13,421 nt of DNA from NCBI GenBank assembly GCA_022425445.1, contig JAKMFM010000243.1:1-13421 (forward strand), written 5' to 3'. The position numbers were made by a program, and so were the translations under genes. Positions within the stretch are counted from its first letter, which is position 1, and the number at the start of each line of letters is the position of its first letter. This DNA comes from Planktomarina sp. GTDB lineage: Bacteria > Pseudomonadota > Alphaproteobacteria > Rhodobacterales > Rhodobacteraceae. Below the pieces are notes generated by a model that searched no databases, was not told where the DNA came from, and was given only the letters and a program-made list of their open reading frames with translations. This document shows positions 1 to 7,258 of the stretch, piece by piece.

Positions 1-583
1 AACAGACGGAAGCCTATGCGCGGTTGAGGATCTCAAAGCTGGTTAGAAAATTCTCACCCATGATTTCGCTGAGCAAAAAATGTCTTGCGTTGAGATCAAA
101 ACCCAAAGTGCGCAGGGTAAGAACCAACCGGTTAGAATCTCAAAGTCCCACTTTGGCACCGATCAGGATCTCATCATCAGCGCAGAACATCTGCATTTTA
201 TGTCCCCAAACCAATGGCAACTATGGGGGACGGTTCCCCAAAGCCAAAGACCTGTGCAATGGCACTACAATCGATTGGGTGGCAGCCGGTTTTGTGGAAT
301 GCGTTCAAATACGTTTTGCCACTGAACATGTAATCTTCGCCAATGGCATCGCAGTGCAATCTCACATGGGCGGCGCAGATCTGGAAAGCGAAACATCCGA
401 AAAATTGCCGCGGGCTGTGCAATCAGCATCTCACCCGGCAAAACCCAGTCGCCGGGCGCTGTTTCTACCCAGTGGGCTGCCGCATAAAAACGTCGACTAG
501 AGCCTGTCGAGAAAACGCACCCACGCGTTCAATGTGATGCAGGATTTCTTGCCATCGGCATCATCCCAACCTATACGCGGCTC
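1..583. other. Left-edge segment without a supportable gene
   Basis: No frame in these 583 bases gives a protein I recognise. The longest plus-strand frame (24-500, opening with TTG) is arginine/serine-rich, has no ribosome binding site that I can see and overlaps other frames of similar quality, so I do not call it. The minus strand shows protein-like stretches in different frames: WVETAPGDWVLPGEM around 425-475, GEDYMFSGKTYLNAFHKTG around 285-345, and a frame from about 208 down to a TAG at 14-16 broken by one TGA at 140-142. That pattern would fit a decayed minus-strand gene, but this is inference. Just before prfC, codons 551-571 read AIGIIPTY. No tRNA fold or repeat array is visible. Confidence 0.5.
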
Positions 584-2182
584 ATGTTAGACAACCGCCC
601 CACACTTCCGCCAGAAATTGCGCGTCGGCGCACCTTTGCGATCATCAGTCACCCTGATGCCGGAAAGACGACTTTGACTGAAAAATTTCTTCTTTATGGC
701 GGTGCTATTCAAATGGCCGGGCAAGTTCGCGCAAAGGGTGAAGCGCGCAGAACACGCTCAGATTTCATGAAAATGGAGCAAGATCGAGGCATCTCGGTTT
801 CCGCCTCAGCCATGTCATTTGACTTCCAAACCTTTCGGTTCAATTTGGTGGATACCCCGGGCCACTCGGATTTTTCCGAAGACACTTACCGCACGCTGAC
901 AGCTGTTGACGCGGCCGTTATGGTCATTGACGGCGCTAAAGGTGTTGAAAGCCAGACCCAAAAGCTCTTTGAAGTCTGCCGCATGCGCGATCTGCCAATA
1001 TTGACGTTTTGTAACAAAATGGACCGCGAAAGCCGTGACACTTTCGATATCATCGATGAGATTCAGCAAAATCTCGCGATTGATGTCACGCCCGCCTCTT
1101 GGCCCATTGGGCGCGGCCGGGAATTCATTGGCACCTATGACCTCTTGCGCGACCGATTGGAACTTATGGACCGAGCGGATCGCAACAAGATTTCTGAATC
1201 AATTAAAATCAATGGCTTGGACGATCCAGCTTTGGCTGAACATGTGCCTGCGGACCTTCTTGTTGTGTTTCTGGAAGAGATTGAGATGGCCAAAGAGCTT
1301 TTGCCGACTATGGACCGTCAGGCGCTGCTCGAGGGCACTATGACTCCAATTTGGTTCGGTTCGGCCATCAATTCCTTTGGTGTGCAAGAACTGATGCAAG
1401 GCATCGCCGATTTTGGTCCCGAGCCGCAGCCGCAAAGAGCGGAACCTCGGTTTCTCGCCCCAGAAGAGGTCAAAGTGGCGGGATTTGTGTTCAAAGTACA
1501 GGCCAATATGGATCCCAAACACCGCGACCGTGTGGCCTTTGTGCGCTTGGCTTCAGGCCACTTCAAACGCGGGATGAAATTGACGCATGTGCGCAGCAAG
1601 AAACAAATGTCGATTTCCAATCCGGTCCTGTTTCTTGCGGCCGACCGCGAATTGGCTGATGAGGCTTGGGCCGGCGATATCATTGGCATCCCAAACCACG
1701 GGCAACTGCGGATTGGCGATACGCTGACAGAAGGCGAAACCTTGCGCGTGACGGGTATTCCGAGTTTTGCACCAGAATTGCTGCAATCCATTCGTGCAGG
1801 AGATCCGCTAAAAGCCAAGCACTTGGAAAAAGCTCTCATGCAATTTGCAGAAGAAGGCGCCGCCAAGGTGTTCAAGCCTATGATTGGCTCAGGCTTTATT
1901 GTCGGTGTTGTTGGGGCCTTGCAATTTGAAGTTCTGGCGAGCCGCATTGAGCTTGAATACGGGCTTCCGGTGCATATGGAGCCAAGTCAATTTACCTCAG
2001 CGCGCTGGGTCTCAGGGCCGCTGGCCAAGGTCGATGCTTTCGCACAGGCCAACAAACAGCATATGGCGCGGGACAATGATGACGACATGGTGTTCTTGAC
2101 GCGGCTACAATGGGACATTGATCGCGTCGCACGCGACTATCCAGATGTGGCATTGACCGCGACGAAAGAAATGATGGCATAA
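584..2182 (+). CDS. prfC: Peptide chain release factor 3 (RF3), translational GTPase
   Basis: RF3 is a cytoplasmic class II release factor: it binds the ribosome after peptide release and uses GTP to eject RF1 or RF2 so they can recycle. The 532-residue product is close to the 529 residues of the E. coli protein. The G domain comes first: P-loop SHPDAGKT at residues 22-29, switch I region with the RGISVSAS motif near 68-75, DTPGH at 90-94 and NKMD at 144-147. The spacing and the EARRTRSDF segment near 53-61 separate RF3 from EF-G and LepA. A beta-barrel domain II and the RF3-specific C-terminal domain fill the rest. ATG 584 is chosen because the P-loop starts about 20 residues later and there is no in-frame start codon between the upstream stop at 485-487 and this ATG. 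No clear Shine-Dalgarno sequence precedes it. It stands alone on this strand, with 167 bases before the helicase. Confidence 0.97.
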   Translation: MLDNRPTLPPEIARRRTFAIISHPDAGKTTLTEKFLLYGGAIQMAGQVRAKGEARRTRSDFMKMEQDRGISVSASAMSFDFQTFRFNLVDTPGHSDFSEDTYRTLTAVDAAVMVIDGAKGVESQTQKLFEVCRMRDLPILTFCNKMDRESRDTFDIIDEIQQNLAIDVTPASWPIGRGREFIGTYDLLRDRLELMDRADRNKISESIKINGLDDPALAEHVPADLLVVFLEEIEMAKELLPTMDRQALLEGTMTPIWFGSAINSFGVQELMQGIADFGPEPQPQRAEPRFLAPEEVKVAGFVFKVQANMDPKHRDRVAFVRLASGHFKRGMKLTHVRSKKQMSISNPVLFLAADRELADEAWAGDIIGIPNHGQLRIGDTLTEGETLRVTGIPSFAPELLQSIRAGDPLKAKHLEKALMQFAEEGAAKVFKPMIGSGFIVGVVGALQFEVLASRIELEYGLPVHMEPSQFTSARWVSGPLAKVDAFAQANKQHMARDNDDDMVFLTRLQWDIDRVARDYPDVALTATKEMMA

Positions 2183-2227
2183 CGGCCTATTCGCGGCAGC
2201 GGCCATGCCAGCATGCGGGTTTGACCT

Positions 2228-2353
2228 ATGGCAGATTACCGCCTATACGAGCGGAGTTGGCATGGGGCCAACCCTGCGATGGGCGCGAATGACCTGCGTC
2301 CAAACACGTTGGGCAAAATTCTTGTCGCAACACATCTTAATGGACGTACATGA
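2228..2353 (+). CDS. Possible small ORF (41 aa) overlapping the helicase start
   Basis: ATG 2228 opens a 41-codon frame that ends at TGA 2351-2353, sharing ATGA with the helicase start at 2350. The peptide begins MADYRLYERSWHGANPAMGA and continues to LNGRT; it is soluble-looking, has no membrane segment, and its composition is ordinary for a protein. I do not recognise a family. In favour: the 4-base stop/start overlap is typical of coupled genes in this window, it fills an otherwise empty gap, and it would explain why the helicase start has only a weak ribosome binding site. Against: there is no Shine-Dalgarno sequence before ATG 2228, it is short, and another frame (2205-2366, 53 codons) is open across the same stretch. 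It could encode a small protein, act as a coupling leader, or be chance. Confidence 0.35.
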   Translation: MADYRLYERSWHGANPAMGANDLRPNTLGKILVATHLNGRT

Positions 2354-3999
2354 TAAAATTCACTGATCTAAATTTGGACGCTAAAGTCCTTAAAGCCATT
2401 GCCGATGCGGGCTATGATACCCCTACCCCCATTCAAGCTGGAGCCATTCCGCCGGCACTCGAAGGCAAAGATGTCTTGGGCATCGCACAGACCGGAACCG
2501 GCAAGACGGCCAGTTTTACTCTGCCCATGATCACCTTGCTGGGACGTGGCCGCGCACGCGCGCGCATGCCCCGCAGTTTGGTGCTTTGCCCGACCCGCGA
2601 ATTGGCCGCGCAAGTTGCTGAAAACTTCGACACCTATACGAAATTCAGCAAATTGACCAAAGCTCTGCTGATTGGCGGCGTGAGCTTCAAAGAGCAAGAC
2701 AAGTTGATTGACCGAGGCGTCGATGTTTTGATTGCAACACCCGGTCGGCTGCTCGATCACGTTGAACGCGGCAAGTTACTTTTGACCGGCGTGCAGATCA
2801 TGGTAGTGGATGAGGCAGATCGGATGCTCGATATGGGTTTCATTCCAGATATTGAGCGGATCTTCAAACTCACCCCCTTCACCCGTCAAACCCTATTTTT
2901 TAGCGCGACAATGGCGCCAGAGATCGAGCGGCTCACCAATACATTCCTCTCAGCGCCTGCAAAAATAGAGGTGGCCCGCGCCGCCACCACCTCCGATACC
3001 ATCACCCAATCTGTCATCATGTTCAAAGCCAGCCGCAAGGATCGTGAAGGCACAGAAAAACGGGCGCTCTTGCGGGGCATGATTGCCAGCGAGGCGGAAA
3101 ACTGCACCAATGCCATTATCTTTTGCAATCGTAAGATGGATGTGGATGTTGTGGCCAAGTCCATGCAAAAATACGGCCTTGATGCGGCGCCAATTCATGG
3201 CGACCTGGATCAATCCAAGCGCATGGAAACGCTTGATAATTTTAGATCTGGCGCCCTGCGATTTCTGGTGGCCTCTGATGTGGCGGCGCGCGGGCTTGAT
3301 GTGCCGAATGTGAGCCATGTTTTCAACTATGACGTTCCCAGCCATGCGGAGGACTATGTCCACCGCATCGGTCGCACAGGCCGGGCCGGAAAGTCTGGCA
3401 CAGCGATGATGATCTGCAGCCCCCGAGATGAAAAGAATTTTGCCGCCATCGAAGGGCTGGTGAAAATGGAAATTCCCCGGATAGAGCACGCCATGTCTGG
3501 CAAGACTGCCGAGGCAGAAACAGCTTCCGAGGATCGCGCAGAAAAGAAACAGGCAAGACGCGGCCGCACGGTCAAAGCAAAGAGATTGCCTGAAGAGCAA
3601 GCATCCGAGGCGCAGGCTCTGCCAGAGGCAATCGATACGGCTGCGGCGCCAGAAGATGCTGCGCCGGCAGTCGTGGCAACAGCTGAAGACGTCGCGCAGC
3701 CGCTCAACCCAGCGCGAGAAGATCACAAAAACAAGCGCGGTGGCCGTGGACGTGGTCGCAGCCGCGACGCAGAGCCGCGCAACAACAATCGTGGTGGGGC
3801 GGCTTTGGATGCCTCCATGCCCAATTTTATTGCGCAAAGTTTTACCGAACGTTTGTTGGCAGAGGGCAGAGATCCATCCGCTTCCACTACCGCGCCCGAG
3901 GATGCTGAACAGCTCAGCGGCGTCGGTGACACCGAAGATCTTAATCTGACGACCCAGGCGCCAGAGGACAATACGTCTTTTCAGGAAGACCACGCTTAA
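2350..3999 (+). CDS. rhlE: DEAD-box ATP-dependent RNA helicase, RhlE-type
   Basis: This is an ATP-dependent RNA-unwinding enzyme of superfamily 2, acting in the cytoplasm on structured RNA, as in ribosome assembly, RNA decay or cold adaptation; the exact job is inferred. The helicase core covers about residues 1-378 and has every expected motif: Q motif (F4, Q29), Walker A AQTGTGKT 46-53, PTREL 81-85, TPGR 130-133, DEAD 154-157, SAT 185-187, ARGLD 313-317 and HRIGRTGR 338-345. Residues 380-549 form a low-complexity, probably disordered tail: an acidic/alanine-rich stretch, a basic RG-rich patch at about 461-482 (KRGGRGRGRSR), then MPNFIAQSFTERLLAEGRD at about 490-508 and an acidic end. Such tails commonly bind RNA or partner proteins. 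The best match in core style is RhlE, but assignment among RhlE, DeaD and SrmB subtypes rests on motif style only. Its start overlaps a possible small ORF. It converges on the RNase J gene downstream. Confidence 0.93.
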   Translation: MIKFTDLNLDAKVLKAIADAGYDTPTPIQAGAIPPALEGKDVLGIAQTGTGKTASFTLPMITLLGRGRARARMPRSLVLCPTRELAAQVAENFDTYTKFSKLTKALLIGGVSFKEQDKLIDRGVDVLIATPGRLLDHVERGKLLLTGVQIMVVDEADRMLDMGFIPDIERIFKLTPFTRQTLFFSATMAPEIERLTNTFLSAPAKIEVARAATTSDTITQSVIMFKASRKDREGTEKRALLRGMIASEAENCTNAIIFCNRKMDVDVVAKSMQKYGLDAAPIHGDLDQSKRMETLDNFRSGALRFLVASDVAARGLDVPNVSHVFNYDVPSHAEDYVHRIGRTGRAGKSGTAMMICSPRDEKNFAAIEGLVKMEIPRIEHAMSGKTAEAETASEDRAEKKQARRGRTVKAKRLPEEQASEAQALPEAIDTAAAPEDAAPAVVATAEDVAQPLNPAREDHKNKRGGRGRGRSRDAEPRNNNRGGAALDASMPNFIAQSFTERLLAEGRDPSASTTAPEDAEQLSGVGDTEDLNLTTQAPEDNTSFQEDHA

Positions 4000-4037
4000 A
4001 GCGATCTGGGCATAACAGACAATTGCAGCAAATATTT

Positions 4038-4063
4038 CCTGCCCAGTGGCAACACCGGGCAGG
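4038..4063. terminator. Hairpin between convergent genes, likely shared terminator
   Basis: CCTGCCC (4038-4044) pairs with GGGCAGG (4057-4063). Inside this 7-bp stem there is an A-C mismatch, then GTG/CAC (4046-4048 with 4053-4055) closing a GCAA tetraloop at 4049-4052, a GNRA-type loop. It sits 38 bases after the helicase stop and 16 bases after the RNase J stop on the other strand, in an 80-base convergent gap. Neither strand has a clean run of T after the stem (plus: GTCTGAAACAATTTG; minus: AAATATTTGC), so intrinsic termination may be weak. It could also serve as a 3' end stabiliser for either transcript. Confidence 0.55.
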
Positions 4064-4079
4064 GTCTGAAACAATTTGT

Positions 4080-5744
4080 TTACGACAAACGGCTAATCAC
4101 AACTGTGACTTCTGGCTTTTTGCCAATCTCCGATTGGGCGGAATGCCGTGTAATGCGGCGCAGCTCGTCTTCAAGCTTTTTATCGTCAAGCAACGTCTTG
4201 CGACCTGCACGCATCATAAATTGGTTCAAGTCTTCTTCAAGAACTTCGGCCAAACCAGCGCGGCTACTACCAATTTCTGGCAGACCCTTGATTTCACACC
4301 AAGGTTCGCCCAACGGGCCGTCATCATCCAATATCACACTCACCATCACGTGACCGTTGAGCGACATGCGAATACGGTCGCGCACCACCCCGTCCAAAGC
4401 ACCGATCTGCACAGATCCATCAATATAGGTGCGCCCTGTTTCAATGAATTCCTCAACCTTTGGCGCGTTGCCTGACAGGTTGATTACCATCCCATTGACC
4501 GCAACAACCGATTGCATCCCTTTGGCTTTGGCCAAATTGGCATGCGCGCGCAGATGGCGGTGTTCGCCGTGCATGGGCACCAAAATCTGTGGCTGCATCA
4601 AAGCGTGCATCGCCTCCAGATCCGGGCGGTTGGCATGGCCCGACACGTGATACGCCCCGGTAGAGTCATCCACCACATCCACGCCAATTTCAGACATTTG
4701 GTTGATGATCTTAATCACGCCACGTTCGTTGCCCGGAATGGTTTTTGATGAAAAGAGGAACAAATCCCCTTCCTTCAACTTGTGCCCACGATATTTACCA
4801 TTGGCCAATTGCGCAGAGGCTGCGCGCCGCTCGCCCTGACTGCCAGTGACCAAGAACATCAGATTGCCCCGCGGCACATCTAAAGCCTCCTCAGGGCTAA
4901 TCACCGGAGGAAAATCTGATAAAACACCAGCTTCAAGCGCCGCTTCCACCATTCTGTTCATCGCACGTCCCATAAGACAGACCGAGCGCCCCGCACGGCG
5001 CGCAGCCTCTGCCAGGGTTTTGACCCTTGCCACATTGCTGGCGAAGGTGGTGGCTACCACCAATTGATCGGCCGATGCCACCAATTGCGTGATATTGTCA
5101 CCCAAAGTCGCCTCAGACCGTCCCGGGGACAAAGAAAATACGTTGGTACTGTCACAAACCAAAGCCTTAACGCCGGGTTTGGCAATCTCGCCCCAAAGGA
5201 CAGGATCCCAACCTTCGCCGACCAGCGGCGTCTCATCCAGTTTGAAGTCCCCCGTATGCACAACCCGCCCTTCTGGCGTGTCGATCACCAAACCCGAACT
5301 TTCAGGAATGGAGTGGCTGATCGGCAAGAAACCTACTTTAAATGGCCCCAAAGCCACTTGGTCAGGCCAAGCTACCATGACCGTCACCGCATTGGCGGCC
5401 ACACCATGCTCCTCCAGTTTCCGCCGGGCGATATTGGCCGTGAAGGCGCGGCTATAGATTGGGGCGCCCAGCCGGGCATATGTATGGCCGACCGCTCCCA
5501 CATGGTCTTCATGTGCATGGGTAATGAACACGCCATCAATGCGGTCTTTGCGCGCCTCGAGCCAAGAAATATCAGGAATAATCAAATCAACCCCGGGGGA
5601 GCTGTCCATATCTGGAAAGGTCACGCCAAGATCAACGACAATTAGGCGCTCTTTGTCTTGAGGTCCGTACCCGTAGACATAACAATTCATTCCCACCTCT
5701 CCGGCGCCGCCGAGAGGGAGATACATTAAACGTTCTTGGCTCAT
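4080..5744 (-). CDS. rnj: Ribonuclease J-family metallo-beta-lactamase nuclease
   Basis: RNase J enzymes are zinc-dependent endo- and 5'-to-3' exoribonucleases that mature rRNA and degrade mRNA in the cytoplasm. The 554-residue protein is about the length of Bacillus RNase J1. Visible landmarks: the LGGAGEVGMN opening at 11-20, metal-binding HAHEDH at 76-81 (HxHxDH), H144 in SHSIPESS, D166 in HTGDFKLD, the beta-CASP GSQGE motif at 301-305, HVSGH at 366-370 and PMHGEHRHL with H392. A small C-terminal domain follows. The start is ATG at 5744, whose A overlaps the TGA of coaX (TGATG); AAGGAA lies about 8 bases upstream. A TTG one codon earlier is possible but lies within the coaX stop region and is less likely. 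It is the last gene of the minus-strand run and ends just before the hairpin at 4038-4063. Older annotations call such proteins simply metallo-beta-lactamase or hydrolase. Confidence 0.93.
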   Translation of the reverse strand: MSQERLMYLPLGGAGEVGMNCYVYGYGPQDKERLIVVDLGVTFPDMDSSPGVDLIIPDISWLEARKDRIDGVFITHAHEDHVGAVGHTYARLGAPIYSRAFTANIARRKLEEHGVAANAVTVMVAWPDQVALGPFKVGFLPISHSIPESSGLVIDTPEGRVVHTGDFKLDETPLVGEGWDPVLWGEIAKPGVKALVCDSTNVFSLSPGRSEATLGDNITQLVASADQLVVATTFASNVARVKTLAEAARRAGRSVCLMGRAMNRMVEAALEAGVLSDFPPVISPEEALDVPRGNLMFLVTGSQGERRAASAQLANGKYRGHKLKEGDLFLFSSKTIPGNERGVIKIINQMSEIGVDVVDDSTGAYHVSGHANRPDLEAMHALMQPQILVPMHGEHRHLRAHANLAKAKGMQSVVAVNGMVINLSGNAPKVEEFIETGRTYIDGSVQIGALDGVVRDRIRMSLNGHVMVSVILDDDGPLGEPWCEIKGLPEIGSSRAGLAEVLEEDLNQFMMRAGRKTLLDDKKLEDELRRITRHSAQSEIGKKPEVTVVISRLS

Positions 5745-6514
5745 CAAATTTCCTTATTGAATTGATGGATCACGGTGAGACCGTGCATTGTAAGCTCATC
5801 TTCGAAAGCATCGAACAGATGAACTGAGTGTTGGAAAAGCGGCGCCAGGCCGCCCGTCGAGATGACTTTCATCGGTTTGCCATGTTCTGCTTTGATTTGC
5901 TCGCAGATCTCCCGCACAAGGCCAACATAGCCCCAAAACACACCCGATTGCATGCAGGCCACAGTATTGGTGCCGATCACACGTTGGGGCCTTGAGATGT
6001 CGACATGAGGTAGTGCCGCCGCCGCTTGATGCAATGCTTCAAGGCTGAGATTAACCCCCGGCGCAATGGAGCCGCCGACATACGCACCATCGCTGTCGAC
6101 AACATCAAAGGTAGTGGCTGTCCCAAAATCTACAATAATCAGGTCGCCGCCGAACAAATCATGTCCAGCCACGGAATTCACCAACCGATCCGGTCCGACC
6201 GCCGTGCCCGCATCCACACGCACATCAATCGGAAGCCGGCAATCCGTACGCCCAACCACCAGCGGCCGCGTCCCAAAGTATTTATCTGCCAGAACCCTAA
6301 GGTTCAGCACAACCCGCGGGACTGTCGAGGAAATCACCATCTCGTCAATGTCTCTGGCAATGCCATCGAGGGTCATCAATGTGTTGAGCCAGACAAAATA
6401 TTGGTCGGCTGTGCGTTTATGGGACGTGGCAATCCGCCAGTTGGCGATGAACTGGGTGCCATCCCAAATCGAGAACACTGTATTGGTATTTCCGCAGTCA
6501 ATCGCGAGTAGCAT
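5744..6514 (-). CDS. coaX: Type III pantothenate kinase
   Basis: CoaX phosphorylates pantothenate with ATP, the first step of coenzyme A synthesis; type III enzymes need a monovalent cation and are not inhibited by CoA. The 256-residue protein has the ASKHA-fold signatures of the family: phosphate-binding DCGNTNT at residues 6-12, GPDR at 107-110 with the catalytic aspartate at 109, DFGTATTFD at 129-137, GGSIAPGV at 147-154 and STGG at 219-222. ATG 6514 is supported by the fact that the essential DCGNT motif lies five residues in, and by AGGG some 10 bases upstream. It starts 11 bases after the birA stop, and its TGA shares one base with the RNase J start, so it is probably translated with both. 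No frame damage is visible. Older annotations sometimes label these proteins as Baf-type transcriptional activators. Confidence 0.95.
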   Translation of the reverse strand: MLLAIDCGNTNTVFSIWDGTQFIANWRIATSHKRTADQYFVWLNTLMTLDGIARDIDEMVISSTVPRVVLNLRVLADKYFGTRPLVVGRTDCRLPIDVRVDAGTAVGPDRLVNSVAGHDLFGGDLIIVDFGTATTFDVVDSDGAYVGGSIAPGVNLSLEALHQAAAALPHVDISRPQRVIGTNTVACMQSGVFWGYVGLVREICEQIKAEHGKPMKVISTGGLAPLFQHSVHLFDAFEDELTMHGLTVIHQFNKEI

Positions 6515-6525
6515 CTGTACGGGCC

Positions 6526-7257
6526 CTAAAAATAGATATCAGCGGCTGGTATGACCCTCTTGCCGCCTGCCGTCAACAGCAGCAAATTGCCCTGTGCATC
6601 CAGCCCTTCAAAACGGCCGATGATCTCCTCTCGGCCAGTACGCGCAGTAATATTCTCACCTAAACGCGCCGCATGCGCCGTCCATTCCGCGCGAACTTCA
6701 GCAAAGCCTTGCTGGTCCAAAACCGCTTCAACCGCTGCAAATTCTGCCGCAAATATTGAAAGGAAGGCATCCGGGAGTAGGCTCTGGCCGGTCACATCCG
6801 CCACGCCAATCGGCGCAAAACTGGCCTGCGCGACATTCTGAGGCGCATGACCAAGATTCACCCCGATCCCGATCGTCAACCGCTCCACCAGCTGGCCAGA
6901 CCCGAAGGATTCAAGCAAAATCCCAGCGACTTTCCCGCCGTTCAGCAATACATCGTTTGGCCATTTTTGAGCCAGAGCCCCTGCATCCACCACGCTGGCC
7001 AAAGCCCGGCGCAAAGCGCAGGCTGCAACGAATGACCGCTGCGCGGCCTGAGAAGGGGAGCAGCGGGGCTGCATAACCAAACTGGCAGAAAAGGCGCCGG
7101 CTGGGCTCAGCCAACTGCGCCCCTGCCGTCCGCGGGCATGAGTTTGCGTGCCGGCCAAGATCCAATGCGGAAATCCCTGAGCCCCGTCATAACTGCGCGC
7201 CAAATCCATTGTAGATCCCGCCCGCGCATGAAAACTGGCGCTGACGCCAAATGGCAA
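6526..7257 (-). CDS. birA: Biotin-[acetyl-CoA-carboxylase] ligase, monofunctional BirA
   Basis: This enzyme activates biotin as biotinyl-AMP and attaches it to a lysine of biotin carboxyl carrier protein, which makes carboxylases active. With the start chosen here it is 243 residues, all catalytic domain: no N-terminal helix-turn-helix is present, so it should not act as the biotin repressor that E. coli BirA is. Visible motifs are GRQGRSW at 43-49 (biotinyl-AMP loop), KWPNDVL at 98-104 with GGKVAGILLE following, and TIGIGVNLG at about 128-136. A small C-terminal barrel-like domain ends the protein. The start is uncertain. The open frame extends to an ATG at 7326, but those 23 residues would be read over the nuoN end and look unlike the family; TTG 7257, one base after the nuoN stop, gives a normal N-terminus. 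GGAG lies about 17 bases upstream, rather far, so coupling to nuoN is likely. Confidence 0.9.
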   Translation of the reverse strand: MPFGVSASFHARAGSTMDLARSYDGAQGFPHWILAGTQTHARGRQGRSWLSPAGAFSASLVMQPRCSPSQAAQRSFVAACALRRALASVVDAGALAQKWPNDVLLNGGKVAGILLESFGSGQLVERLTIGIGVNLGHAPQNVAQASFAPIGVADVTGQSLLPDAFLSIFAAEFAAVEAVLDQQGFAEVRAEWTAHAARLGENITARTGREEIIGRFEGLDAQGNLLLLTAGGKRVIPAADIYF

Positions 7258-7258
7258 G

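Noticed and set aside
24..500. 158-codon plus-strand frame opening with TTG
   Set aside because: It has no ribosome binding site, an arginine/serine-rich composition, no recognisable family, and competing frames of similar quality on both strands.
2183..2227. Short inverted repeats after the prfC stop (GGCC pairs, CATGC/GCATG) as a terminator
   Set aside because: The stems are only 4-5 bp with no T-run, too weak to support a terminator call.
2950..4074. 374-codon minus-strand frame opposite the helicase
   Set aside because: It is antisense to a gene with all DEAD-box motifs; the peptide is rich in Cys, His and Arg and looks like a complement-strand shadow.
5064..5645. 193-codon plus-strand frame opposite the RNase J gene
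   Set aside because: It is antisense to the catalytic domain of a clear RNase J-family protein and has no recognisable motif of its own.
5745..5747. TTG start for the RNase J gene one codon upstream
   Set aside because: ATG 5744 lies directly next to it, overlaps the coaX stop in a TGATG junction and is well spaced from AAGGAA.
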